A stretch of DNA of 64,000 bases from Dinoroseobacter sp. (GTDB taxonomy: Bacteria > Pseudomonadota > Alphaproteobacteria > Rhodobacterales > Rhodobacteraceae): positions 172,610 through 236,609 of the forward strand of contig JAEPNN010000007.1 in the NCBI GenBank assembly GCA_017643385.1, in the 5' to 3' direction. A model generated the notes under the pieces. The model was not told the origin of the DNA. It worked only from the letters and a program-made list of their open reading frames with translations, and ran no database searches. Made by a program: the position numbers and the translations under genes. Within the stretch, counting starts at the first letter, position 1, and each line of letters starts with the position of its first letter. Below are positions 48,056 to 55,284 of this stretch, one piece after another.

Positions 48056-48083
48056 GTTACGCGGCCAAACTAGGCCGCGTAAC
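48056..48083 (-). promoter_or_regulatory. Perfect intercistronic stem-loop between binding-protein and permease genes
   Basis: GTTACGCGGCC, 6-nt loop, GGCCGCGTAAC: an 11-bp perfect stem 5 bp before the permease GTG and 10 bp after the upstream stop. There is no U-tract, so its likely role is mRNA protection or translational damping, not termination. Confidence 0.75.
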
Positions 48084-48093
48084 AACGGCCTGA

Positions 48094-49230
48094 CTAGGCG
48101 TTTTTGTATTCGGACCAGAAGTCGTTCCAGTCTTCCAAAGACTGTTGCTGCGGGATATCACGATAATGAATTCGGCCCTCGTTGATCAGTGCGACCGGCT
48201 CGTTTTCCATCCCGTCATATTGATGGCTACGCCGGGCTTCTGCCGGATCCACCTCTTGCAACATCGCACGACCCGCCTTGGTAATGGCAAAGCCAGGATA
48301 TGCGATCATCTGAGCGGATTTGGTTTGGCCCTCTGGGGACAGCATGTACTGGATAAAGGATTTAACGATATCCGCCTTTTCCGAGCCCTTGCCGATGCAA
48401 TAGCTTTCGGTCCACTGAATGCCACCTTCTTGCGGAATGATTGAAGCAACGGTCGCACCGTCGCGTTCCAAAGCGCCCGTGATCCAATCACCGATACCGC
48501 ACATGGCCAACATCTCGCCGTTTTTCAAACCATTAAACGTACCGCCATAGTCAAAGAAGCCACCAACTTGTGGTCGCAGGCTCATCGTTTTTTCTTGTAC
48601 GGCAGACCATTGATCATCCGATAGATCCCAAAGATCGGAGCCATTGCCATTTAGCAAGCTCATCATGCCAAGGTTGGGCAGGTGCCAATCGAAATGGCCC
48701 ACTTTACCGGCCAGTTCTGGCTTCCAGAACCCGTTGTAGCTTGAGGCTTCTTCAGCGCTCATTGCCGTGGTGTTGTAGGACACGCCAAGATGTCCACACC
48801 GCACCATCATCGAGAACAGTGTGTCACCATCCCAGTGCCCTGGGAACTTGGTGAAATCTTCATGCAGCATGTCATCGAAAGGATAGTCGTTTGCATCCAG
48901 TTCTTCGATGTAGCCAGCCAAGTTCAACTGCTGCACAAACTCAGCATCCGATAGGATGATGTCGTAGGTGCCTGGAGGCGATTGTGCAATGAGTGCCAAC
49001 ATATTGTCGCCACCTGCATAATACTTAGGCACAAACTTGACGTTGTTGGCCTCTTCAAAGGCCCCAACGATGTCGGGTTCCCCGTGTCCATACCAGGCCA
49101 ACATGTTGATTTCAGTTGTCTGCGCCCATGCGCGGCTGACGAAGGGAGCGGACAGGGCTACACCGCCTCCAATTCGCAGCACATCACGCCTAAGGAATTG
49201 CGTTTGTTTGGTTTTTAGGTCTTTTGTCAT
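48094..49230 (-). CDS. ABC transporter periplasmic substrate-binding protein (PotD/PotF-like)
   Basis: 378 residues. A twin-arginine-like signal (FLRRDVLRIGGG, cleavage near SRAWA) is followed by the polyamine-binding fold (EINMLAWYGHGEPDIVGAFE, PPGTYDIILSDAEFV). GGAGCGTGACTG directly precedes the ATG, a strong start. Its ligand cannot be told; the acidic and aromatic pocket residues of true spermidine binders could not be checked. It is first in the operon that ends with the agmatinase. Confidence 0.92.
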   Translation of the reverse strand: MTKDLKTKQTQFLRRDVLRIGGGVALSAPFVSRAWAQTTEINMLAWYGHGEPDIVGAFEEANNVKFVPKYYAGGDNMLALIAQSPPGTYDIILSDAEFVQQLNLAGYIEELDANDYPFDDMLHEDFTKFPGHWDGDTLFSMMVRCGHLGVSYNTTAMSAEEASSYNGFWKPELAGKVGHFDWHLPNLGMMSLLNGNGSDLWDLSDDQWSAVQEKTMSLRPQVGGFFDYGGTFNGLKNGEMLAMCGIGDWITGALERDGATVASIIPQEGGIQWTESYCIGKGSEKADIVKSFIQYMLSPEGQTKSAQMIAYPGFAITKAGRAMLQEVDPAEARRSHQYDGMENEPVALINEGRIHYRDIPQQQSLEDWNDFWSEYKNA

Positions 49231-49374
49231 CAGTCACGCTCCGCTGTTGATTGGTCGTATTTTTTACCCGGATATTGCCCGCGGCTTTGGCTTTACGCCT
49301 TTGTTCGAAGGTTACTCATTATCATGTCCTATAGGAAATTAATGGATCATATGGGTGCATTACGATTCATTATA

Positions 49375-50265
49375 CTAAACTGTACTGTTCCCCTCGCGAG
49401 ACAATACCGTTTCGATAGTGTGCGTTAGTCTTTCAGCGACCAAATTTCCCCAGCTCCCCAAACGGGTTTGGCGATAGAACAAGCCGATGCGCAGCGCTTC
49501 AAGCGGTGGCAGCCCGTCCTCTTCAGTGAGGCGACGCATACCTTTTTGCGTGGTGGGTATGGTGAGACATGAAAAGCCCAGTCCGTCACGCACCGCGGCT
49601 TGCAGCGCATCAATATTGGGGCTCGAAAATACCACCTGCCAGGTTTGTTCGTTCGTCCCGAGCGCATCGGTCATCCGTTGGCGGTAAACACAGCCTTCAG
49701 GATGCGTCACAAGCGGCAGGTCTTCGAACTGATTAGGACGAATATCTTCCGCACCTACCCAAACAGGCTGTTCCCGCCATTTTTGGACCAAAAACTGCGG
49801 ATCGCCCCCTTGATAGAGGGCCACGATGATATCCAACTCGTCACGTAATAGGGCGTCATAAAGGTTTTGAGACAGCTCGCAATGTATTGTCAGACGCAAG
49901 CCTGGGTTTTCTCGAAGCAAGCGTGTTATTTCCTGCTGGAGCATCCGAACGCCATAGTCCAAAGGCAGGCCAATCCGCAGGTTGGTCTCAGCATCTGGCC
50001 GCTCGAACAGTCCCATAGCCATATCGTTCAGCCGAAGAATCTGCCTCGCGTGCATGGCAAGCGCTTCGCCTTTTTCGCTGACTTGCATGGTCCGGCCTTT
50101 TTGCCAGATCAACTTGTAGCCGACGAGGTCCTCTAAGCGTTTGATCTGTAGGCTGACAGCGGGTTGTGAGCGGTTCAGAAGATCCGCCGCGCGCGTATGG
50201 CTTTTGACCTCAATAACAGTGATGAAGGTACGTAAAAGGTCAGTTGGAAGGTTGACAGTGCGCAT
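49375..50265 (-). CDS. LysR-family transcriptional regulator
   Basis: 296 residues from the ATG at 50265; an upstream TTG is less likely. Winged helix-turn-helix at about 4-63 (HTRAADLLNRSQPAVSLQIKRLE), then a ligand-binding domain. It lies between the transporter operon (same strand, 144 bp downstream) and the divergent BtpA gene (about 80 bp), so it is well placed to control both. Confidence 0.92.
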   Translation of the reverse strand: MRTVNLPTDLLRTFITVIEVKSHTRAADLLNRSQPAVSLQIKRLEDLVGYKLIWQKGRTMQVSEKGEALAMHARQILRLNDMAMGLFERPDAETNLRIGLPLDYGVRMLQQEITRLLRENPGLRLTIHCELSQNLYDALLRDELDIIVALYQGGDPQFLVQKWREQPVWVGAEDIRPNQFEDLPLVTHPEGCVYRQRMTDALGTNEQTWQVVFSSPNIDALQAAVRDGLGFSCLTIPTTQKGMRRLTEEDGLPPLEALRIGLFYRQTRLGSWGNLVAERLTHTIETVLSREGNSTV

Positions 50266-50290
50266 GCCTATCAATTTCAAAACTTAATCT

Positions 50291-50305
50291 ATTAATTGCA
50301 ATAAT
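50291..50305. promoter_or_regulatory. Possible LysR-type operator
   Basis: ATTAATTGCAATAAT has the dyad centre ATTGCAAT and the T-N11-A shape of LysR sites. It is within the 80-bp gap between the LysR and BtpA starts. Confidence 0.4.
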
Positions 50306-50344
50306 AAATTTCCGTTATCTCCAAGCGCTTCCTATTCTGATGCC

Positions 50345-51091
50345 ATGCAGCGTTATGAATTCCGCGAAATGTTCAACTCCACAGGACCGGTTGTGTTACC
50401 GGTGATCCATGTGCTGGACACACCCCGTACGTTGCGGAACGTTCGCGAAGTAATCAGTGCTGATGCTGCAGGATGCTTTTTAATCAATCACGATTTTGAG
50501 CCTGAAAAATTTCTACCGATTATCCGAGACGTGCGCGCAGCCTATCCTACACTTTGGTTAGGTGTGAATTTTCTGGCGGTGACGGGCAAATATGCCTTCC
50601 CAATGTTGGGTAAGCTAAAAGAAGAAGGCGTGAACATTGATGGCTATTGGGCTGATGATGCCCGTGTCGATGAACAGGGTCAAAACCATGAGGCCCGCGA
50701 AATTGCAAAAATATACCGAGATTGTGGATGGAACGGGCTGTATTTCGGAGGCACTTGTTTCAAGAAACAGCGCGAGGTTGCGCCTGAGCTTTACGGCGCC
50801 GCTGCCCGCTATGCCTGTGATTTCATGGATGTCGTGACGACCTCTGGAGTTGCCACAGGGCAAGAAGCGGATCTGGGAAAAATCGAAACCTTTCGCAAGG
50901 CGATTGGCGATAACGCATTGGCACTGGCCTCCGGAATTACGCCAGAGAATGCCGCAAGCTATGGCGATGTGGATTGTTTCATGGTCGCCACCGGAATTAA
51001 CGAGACCAATAATTTCTACGACATTCACCCTGAAAAGCTGTCGCAATTGATGCTTGCGACCCATGCTTTGGGCAAGAGAGTTCTGACATGA
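50345..51091 (+). CDS. BtpA/SgcQ family TIM-barrel protein
   Basis: 248 residues. The C-terminal phosphate-binding pattern ALASGITPENAASYGDVDCF (about 198-217) and the VDDAR-like centre (WADDARVDEQ) match the BtpA family. BtpA was named from cyanobacterial photosystem I accumulation, and SgcQ from an E. coli sugar gene set; I know of no settled enzymatic function. Its stop overlaps the phosphoribosyltransferase start as ATGA, so the two probably act on one compound. Confidence 0.8.
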   Translation: MQRYEFREMFNSTGPVVLPVIHVLDTPRTLRNVREVISADAAGCFLINHDFEPEKFLPIIRDVRAAYPTLWLGVNFLAVTGKYAFPMLGKLKEEGVNIDGYWADDARVDEQGQNHEAREIAKIYRDCGWNGLYFGGTCFKKQREVAPELYGAAARYACDFMDVVTTSGVATGQEADLGKIETFRKAIGDNALALASGITPENAASYGDVDCFMVATGINETNNFYDIHPEKLSQLMLATHALGKRVLT

Positions 51092-51705
51092 CTGATAAAG
51101 GCCCGCGTGACGACCGATGGTACCTGAATATTATGGCGCCCAACACCAAAGGCGATAAGTTTGCTTGGCTTGACCCAACCTCAATTTACATCAACGCCGC
51201 CGCTTTCAATGACCTGCTAGATGATCTGATGGATGATCTTAGCGACTTGGAATATGACGTTGTCGCTGGGCTTGACGCGATGGGCTTTGTGCTGGCGTCC
51301 GCTATTGCCGCCCGGTCAGGAGTTGGATTTTTGCCGATCCGCAAGGCGGGCAAGCTTTGTGTCGATACTGACGTGGTGAGTTTTAACAACTACTCTGGCC
51401 GTACGCAGGATATGGAAATGCGCGACCCAGCCTTTGCGGCTGGCACCAGGGTCTTGCTGGTTGATCAGTGGGTAGAAACAGGTGGTACGATGGACGGAGC
51501 CATTCGGTTGGTAGAACGCCAACGCGGCGTCGTCGCGGGGCTTTTGGCCATTGCGATCGAAGATAATCAGCGTACGAACGCGTACCGCGCGACCTATCCC
51601 TGCATTTCCGCTGTCGTGCCGGGTTCGCGCTGGCAGAAAGAATGCAACGCACAAACTCTGAGTAGCTTTGACAGCTACACGCCTGAAATCGCTTTTCCGT
51701 TTTGA
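51088..51705 (+). CDS. Phosphoribosyltransferase-like protein with altered PRPP loop
   Basis: 205 residues. The PRPP motif reads VLLVDQWVETGGT (122-134) where most type-I enzymes have two acidic residues (VDD or VDE): the second is Gln here, and a Trp follows. The rest resembles adenine/hypoxanthine phosphoribosyltransferases (GLDAMGFVLASAIAARSGVG at 61-80; FLPIRKAGKL at 81-90). It may bind a nucleobase-like or other N-heterocyclic substrate. It is coupled to the BtpA gene. Confidence 0.82.
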   Translation: MTDKGPRDDRWYLNIMAPNTKGDKFAWLDPTSIYINAAAFNDLLDDLMDDLSDLEYDVVAGLDAMGFVLASAIAARSGVGFLPIRKAGKLCVDTDVVSFNNYSGRTQDMEMRDPAFAAGTRVLLVDQWVETGGTMDGAIRLVERQRGVVAGLLAIAIEDNQRTNAYRATYPCISAVVPGSRWQKECNAQTLSSFDSYTPEIAFPF

Positions 51706-51717
51706 CCGCTCAGCGGT
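51705..51717. terminator. Small hairpin shared by convergent gene ends
   Basis: ACCGC-TCA-GCGGT with T-rich flanks on both sides (TTTTGACCGC and GCGGTTTG). The loop is the stop codon of the DUF1989 gene. It may end transcription in both directions. Confidence 0.45.
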
Positions 51718-52393
51718 TTGACACGATGAATTCCAAGTGCCCCGGAGCGACGCCTTCGCCATTTACGGGTGTCATATCCTGGGGGCAGGCCGACATTACT
51801 GCGATGATTTCTTTCTCGGCTCTCATCGAAATCCGATCACCTGCGCGCGAGACCGGCGGCTGAAAGCTGGTTGATCCATCTGCGGCAACGGGGACATTCA
51901 TCCAGATATTAAAGGGCGCCGGTATCAAAGGTGCCTTTAGACCGATGGCAATCAGAGCCATGCGCAAATTGTCGGCACAATTATCATGATAGCCATCACA
52001 TCCAAGCTCGCGATATCTTGCGTGATCGCAACACGCGATGACCGTGTCGTGCACACCTGGTGATGTGTCTTCGGTTATTGTCAGCAAAGGGCTGCGCTGA
52101 TTGCTCACCAAGGCATCACCGACAACGGGAAAAATTGATCCCAGTGTGGTGTGCAAGTGCGCCATCGAAAGGTGCTCGGTAAGGTTGTCCGCAGCAAATG
52201 CGAAGAAATCACACACCTGATGGCCGCTTGGATTGACGATACTTAAGACTTGCCCTTCCGACAGCCGGGTCGCAATTCCGCAACGGGCGGGTATCGTGAT
52301 CCTACGCCCGATGTCTGCGACACCGTTGCTAGAAACAGCTATATTAAGGCTTTGATTAGAACCATCTGGAATTGAGACGTCGTGAAGTGTCAT
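51710..52393 (-). CDS. DUF1989 family protein (urea carboxylase-associated / carboxyguanidine deiminase-like)
   Basis: 227 residues from the ATG at 52393, which has AAGGA about 7 nt upstream. Conserved parts: IPARCGIATRLSEGQVLSIV, GHQVCDFFAF, CCDHARYRELGCDGYHDNCADN and the PAPFNIWMNVPV region. In guanidine-degrading bacteria two DUF1989 paralogues form carboxyguanidine deiminase; here only one is present and no urea carboxylase is near, so function is open. It is convergent with the phosphoribosyltransferase gene. Confidence 0.85.
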   Translation of the reverse strand: MTLHDVSIPDGSNQSLNIAVSSNGVADIGRRITIPARCGIATRLSEGQVLSIVNPSGHQVCDFFAFAADNLTEHLSMAHLHTTLGSIFPVVGDALVSNQRSPLLTITEDTSPGVHDTVIACCDHARYRELGCDGYHDNCADNLRMALIAIGLKAPLIPAPFNIWMNVPVAADGSTSFQPPVSRAGDRISMRAEKEIIAVMSACPQDMTPVNGEGVAPGHLEFIVSNR

Positions 52394-52609
52394 GTCCAAT
52401 CCTTTCTGAGATAGACCCGCCATTTACTCAGCCAACTTAGCTGTCCTCCAGGCCACTGGGGAAGCCGATAGTAGTCTTACCTTTGTATTATCCAAAGATT
52501 GGAATATCGCATTCGCGATATCTACAGGCGCATAGCCTCCAGGTTCGGATGGTCAGCATCGGGTCGATGGCAATCAAAAAGAATTCCCAAACGGATGCTT
52601 ACACTCAAG

Positions 52610-52929
52610 AAAAGGAAGTGCAGGCTTCTGTTGCCAGGTGCCTGCGAACCCCGCCTAAGACGGCTAGGTCCTAGGGCTTAAAGTTTCGATTTCTCGAACT
52701 GCTTACGCAGCCAGAGCAACCGGAGCACGATTGTCGTTTGCAATTGTACTTTTCGGGCCGGTACGGTGGCACCCCGCCGAGCAAAAGCTAACCCCTTTGA
52801 ACGTCCGTCGATCCTATTTCGGCCCCGTCCGTCCCACAAACGATGGGAGATTTGGTGGAGCCGCCGGGTACCGCCCCCGGGTCCGAGCCGTCTATTGCGA
52901 GCGCGTTTATCGCCATAGTCCCTAAGGAC
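52610..52929 (-). ncRNA. ssrA: Permuted two-piece transfer-messenger RNA
   Basis: On the minus strand the acceptor piece comes first (about 52929-52853) and ends GGCTCCACCA. A 26-nt spacer follows (52852-52827), then the coding piece from 52826 (GGGGCCGAAATAGGATCGACGG, shown here in part: GGGGCCG...GATCGACGG). GGGGCCG pairs with CGGCTCC, including the G3-U pair needed by alanyl-tRNA synthetase. The tag frame at 52741-52703 reads ANDNRAPVALAA then TAA. CCTAGCC...CTTAGGCGGGG and a final GCAGGC/GCCTGC stem follow. The outer ends are approximate. It acts with SmpB to rescue stalled ribosomes and tag proteins for ClpXP, whose adaptor sspB is also here. Confidence 0.95.
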
Positions 52930-52935
52930 AGCTCA

Positions 52936-52963
52936 CATATATGCGTCCTTGGAGCGCTTGCAA
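52936..52963 (-). promoter_or_regulatory. Probable sigma-70 promoter of ssrA
   Basis: On the minus strand TTGCAA (52963-52958), 16-bp spacer, TATATG (52941-52936). It would start the RNA near 52929, just before the acceptor piece. Confidence 0.55.
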
Positions 52964-52968
52964 AGGGT

Positions 52969-53322
52969 TCATAGGTTTATTGCGAGCGCTCCGAGACCGA
53001 CAACCACCTCACAAATGAAAAAGCCCCACTTCTTTGGGGTCGGACCATCTAGGATTATTGAAGTGACACGACCCACCGCAGCACCCATCCATGCCGCTCC
53101 CAGTATCGCGTAGGCATCTGACGTACCGACGAGAACTGCCCCAACGCCAAGGCCAACAAACAGTGCGCCGGCAGACGCGCGCACTTCGCTGACCCCCATG
53201 CTGGACTTTGTAGGTGCTGTATCGAGGACCCCCATAACATAGCGTGGTGCGAGCCATCCAATGGCGCCCAGGCCAATGGAAAGGAGTGCAAAAATTAGGT
53301 TTGATACGTCGAATAAGGTCAT
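52969..53322 (-). CDS. DUF4345 family small membrane protein
   Basis: 117 residues with about four helices (LIFALLSIGLGAIGWLAP, then ASAGALFVGLGVGAVLVG, then a C-terminal pair). ASAGALFVGLGV and the RVTSIILDG segment are typical of DUF4345. Function unknown. It is immediately upstream of ssrA on the same strand. Confidence 0.8.
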   Translation of the reverse strand: MTLFDVSNLIFALLSIGLGAIGWLAPRYVMGVLDTAPTKSSMGVSEVRASAGALFVGLGVGAVLVGTSDAYAILGAAWMGAAVGRVTSIILDGPTPKKWGFFICEVVVGLGALAINL

Positions 53323-53352
53323 GGTTTAGTTTCTGGTTAGAGGGGATGCTTC

Positions 53353-53394
53353 AATTGTCAGACATTTGACTGGTCATTTAATTGTCTGACATTT
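53353..53394. promoter_or_regulatory. Twin operator-like palindromes upstream of acuI
   Basis: Two near-identical 15-mers, AATTGTCAGACATTT (53353-53367) and AATTGTCTGACATTT (53380-53394), each centred on TGTC-N-GACA, centres 27 bp apart. They lie 100 bp before acuI and about 30 bp before the divergent DUF4345 start. The shape fits a GntR-family dimer site; no such regulator gene is in the window. Confidence 0.6.
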
Positions 53395-53493
53395 ATACGC
53401 AACCGCAGCAGGTCTGGTTCACAAGCGGCGCGTTTCGAACGCCAGCGCGCGGACAGATCGGTATCGTTGATGGCTGATTAAGGAAAGCAAAGC

Positions 53494-54480
53494 ATGCGTG
53501 CATTGGTGGTTCGTAAGGACGAAGAAGGAAAAACAAGTGCAGCGGTAGAAACCGTATCAGTTGATGATCTGCCAGCTGGCGATGTTTTGGTTTCCGTCGA
53601 ATATTCGACTGTCAACTACAAGGACGGTCTTTGCATCGGACCGGGCGGGGGCTTGGTCCGTAACTACCCGCACGTGCCAGGCATTGATTTTGCCGGGACC
53701 GTCGAAGCGTCTGAAGATGGGCGCTACAAGCCCGGCGACAAAGTCGTTCTGACCGGTTGGCGTGTCGGTGAAGTCCATTGGGGCGGATATGCTGAAAAAG
53801 CGCGGGTGAATGCAGACTGGCTGGTTCCGCTTCCCGAAGGTCTAACCACCCGTTCCGCAATGGCGGTTGGAACAGCAGGATTTACGGCAATGCTTGCCGT
53901 CATTGCACTCGAAGATCATGGTTTGAAGCCCGAGAATGGCGATGTGCTTGTGACCGGCGCTGCAGGTGGCGTTGGGTCTGTCGCCACGGCAATTTTGGCT
54001 GCAAAAGGCTATAAGGTTGCAGGCGTGACCGGGCGACCTGCGACCGCGGACTATCTGCGCGGGCTTGGAGCGACGTCAATCATTGCACGGGAAGAGATTA
54101 ACGAAACCGTTAAGCGACCCCTTGAGTCTGAGAATTGGGCTGGCTGTGTTGATGCGGTTGGTGGACCAATGCTGGCGCGCGTTCTCGGGCAAATGAAGTA
54201 CGGAGGCTCTGTTGCCGCAGTTGGGCTTGCAGGGGGGGCAGGGCTGCCAGCAACCGTCATTCCGTTTCTTTTGCGGGGCGTAAATCTTCTTGGGATCGAC
54301 TCTGTCATGCGACCCTACGAGGACCGTGTCCGTGCCTGGAACGCAATCGCGAAAGATCTGCCGATGGACAAGTTGGAAGCTATGGTGCAGCCTGCGATGC
54401 TGGAAGACCTGCCAGACTTGGGACGCGCTATTCTGAAAGGTCAGGTCAAAGGGCGGGTCGTTGTCGACGTAAAGGGCTAA
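53494..54480 (+). CDS. acuI: Acrylyl-CoA reductase (NADPH) AcuI / YhdH family
   Basis: 328 residues, medium-chain dehydrogenase without the zinc site. It reduces toxic acryloyl-CoA to propionyl-CoA, mostly from DMSP breakdown in marine bacteria. Motifs: TVNYKDGLCIGPGG (about 39-52), PHVPGIDFAGTV, GGYAEKARV, VTGAAGGVGSVATAILAAKG (nucleotide binding). No dddL, dddP or dmdA is adjacent, so it is a stand-alone copy. Assignment to AcuI rather than another quinone reductase rests on overall pattern. Confidence 0.9.
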   Translation: MRALVVRKDEEGKTSAAVETVSVDDLPAGDVLVSVEYSTVNYKDGLCIGPGGGLVRNYPHVPGIDFAGTVEASEDGRYKPGDKVVLTGWRVGEVHWGGYAEKARVNADWLVPLPEGLTTRSAMAVGTAGFTAMLAVIALEDHGLKPENGDVLVTGAAGGVGSVATAILAAKGYKVAGVTGRPATADYLRGLGATSIIAREEINETVKRPLESENWAGCVDAVGGPMLARVLGQMKYGGSVAAVGLAGGAGLPATVIPFLLRGVNLLGIDSVMRPYEDRVRAWNAIAKDLPMDKLEAMVQPAMLEDLPDLGRAILKGQVKGRVVVDVKG

Positions 54481-54504
54481 CCTGCAGGAATAGTTGGGAA
54501 ACGC

Positions 54505-55284
54505 ATGCACTCGGCACGCAGACGGCTCGCACAGGAACTAGACCCTGAGCTTTATCCGCGGGCGGGGCTTTCCCCGCTGAATACGTTCTTGCTAGCCTTC
54601 ATTGTCGCGTCGATCATCATTGGTATTCTCGAAACTGAACCTGTCTTGAGAGAAGACTGGCCGCGCTTTTTTAAGTTGGCTGAATTTGCCTTTGTTGTCC
54701 TCTTTCTTTCAGAGTTTGCAGGTCGACTTATCTGCGCCCCGCTAAACCCGCGATATGGAAATATTTTGGGCTTCTTGCGGTCATGGCCAGCTCTCATTGA
54801 TGTGGCAGTTCTGGTGACGCTGGTTTTGCCCTTCTTCGGCCTGGAGCCAACATTGCTTCGTATGGTCCGCGCGTTGCGTATTTTGCGTTTGGCGCGCTTG
54901 GGTCGCTTTTCCATCGCTTTGTCGCATTTGGGGGAAGCCTTCGCTGAGCGTCGATACGAGCTGATCGCAGGCTTCGTGTTTTCTGGTTTATTGCTTCTTT
55001 GCGCTGCCACAGCGCTTTATTTGGTGGAAGGCGGTATCCAACCTGAAGCGTTCGGATCCATTCCAAGGGCGCTTTGGTGGGCGGTCGCAACTTTAACGAC
55101 AGTTGGTTACGGCGATGTTGTTCCGGTAACGGGCATAGGGCGGGTTCTGGCAGCATTTACGGCACTTGCGGGAATTGCTGTCATTGCCATTCCAACGGGT
55201 ATCATGGCTGCCGCATTTACGGACGTCATCCGCAAGGCGCGCCAAGAAGCGCAGAAAAGGAAAGAAAAGAAAGATGGCACTTGA
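54505..55284 (+). CDS. Voltage-gated-type potassium channel
   Basis: 259 residues with six helices. S4 carries an arginine at every third position (Arg119, 122, 125, 128, 131, 134), and the pore has the selectivity filter TVGYGD (199-204) between S5 and S6. It ends in a short charged tail. This is a KvAP-like bacterial channel. Its last 11 bp overlap the next gene in another frame, so the two are co-translated despite no obvious link in function. Confidence 0.93.
   Translation: MHSARRRLAQELDPELYPRAGLSPLNTFLLAFIVASIIIGILETEPVLREDWPRFFKLAEFAFVVLFLSEFAGRLICAPLNPRYGNILGFLRSWPALIDVAVLVTLVLPFFGLEPTLLRMVRALRILRLARLGRFSIALSHLGEAFAERRYELIAGFVFSGLLLLCAATALYLVEGGIQPEAFGSIPRALWWAVATLTTVGYGDVVPVTGIGRVLAAFTALAGIAVIAIPTGIMAAAFTDVIRKARQEAQKRKEKKDGT

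Noticed and set aside
52499..52925. Small open frames across the ssrA region
   Set aside because: The structured RNA and its tag explain the sequence; frames have no protein character.
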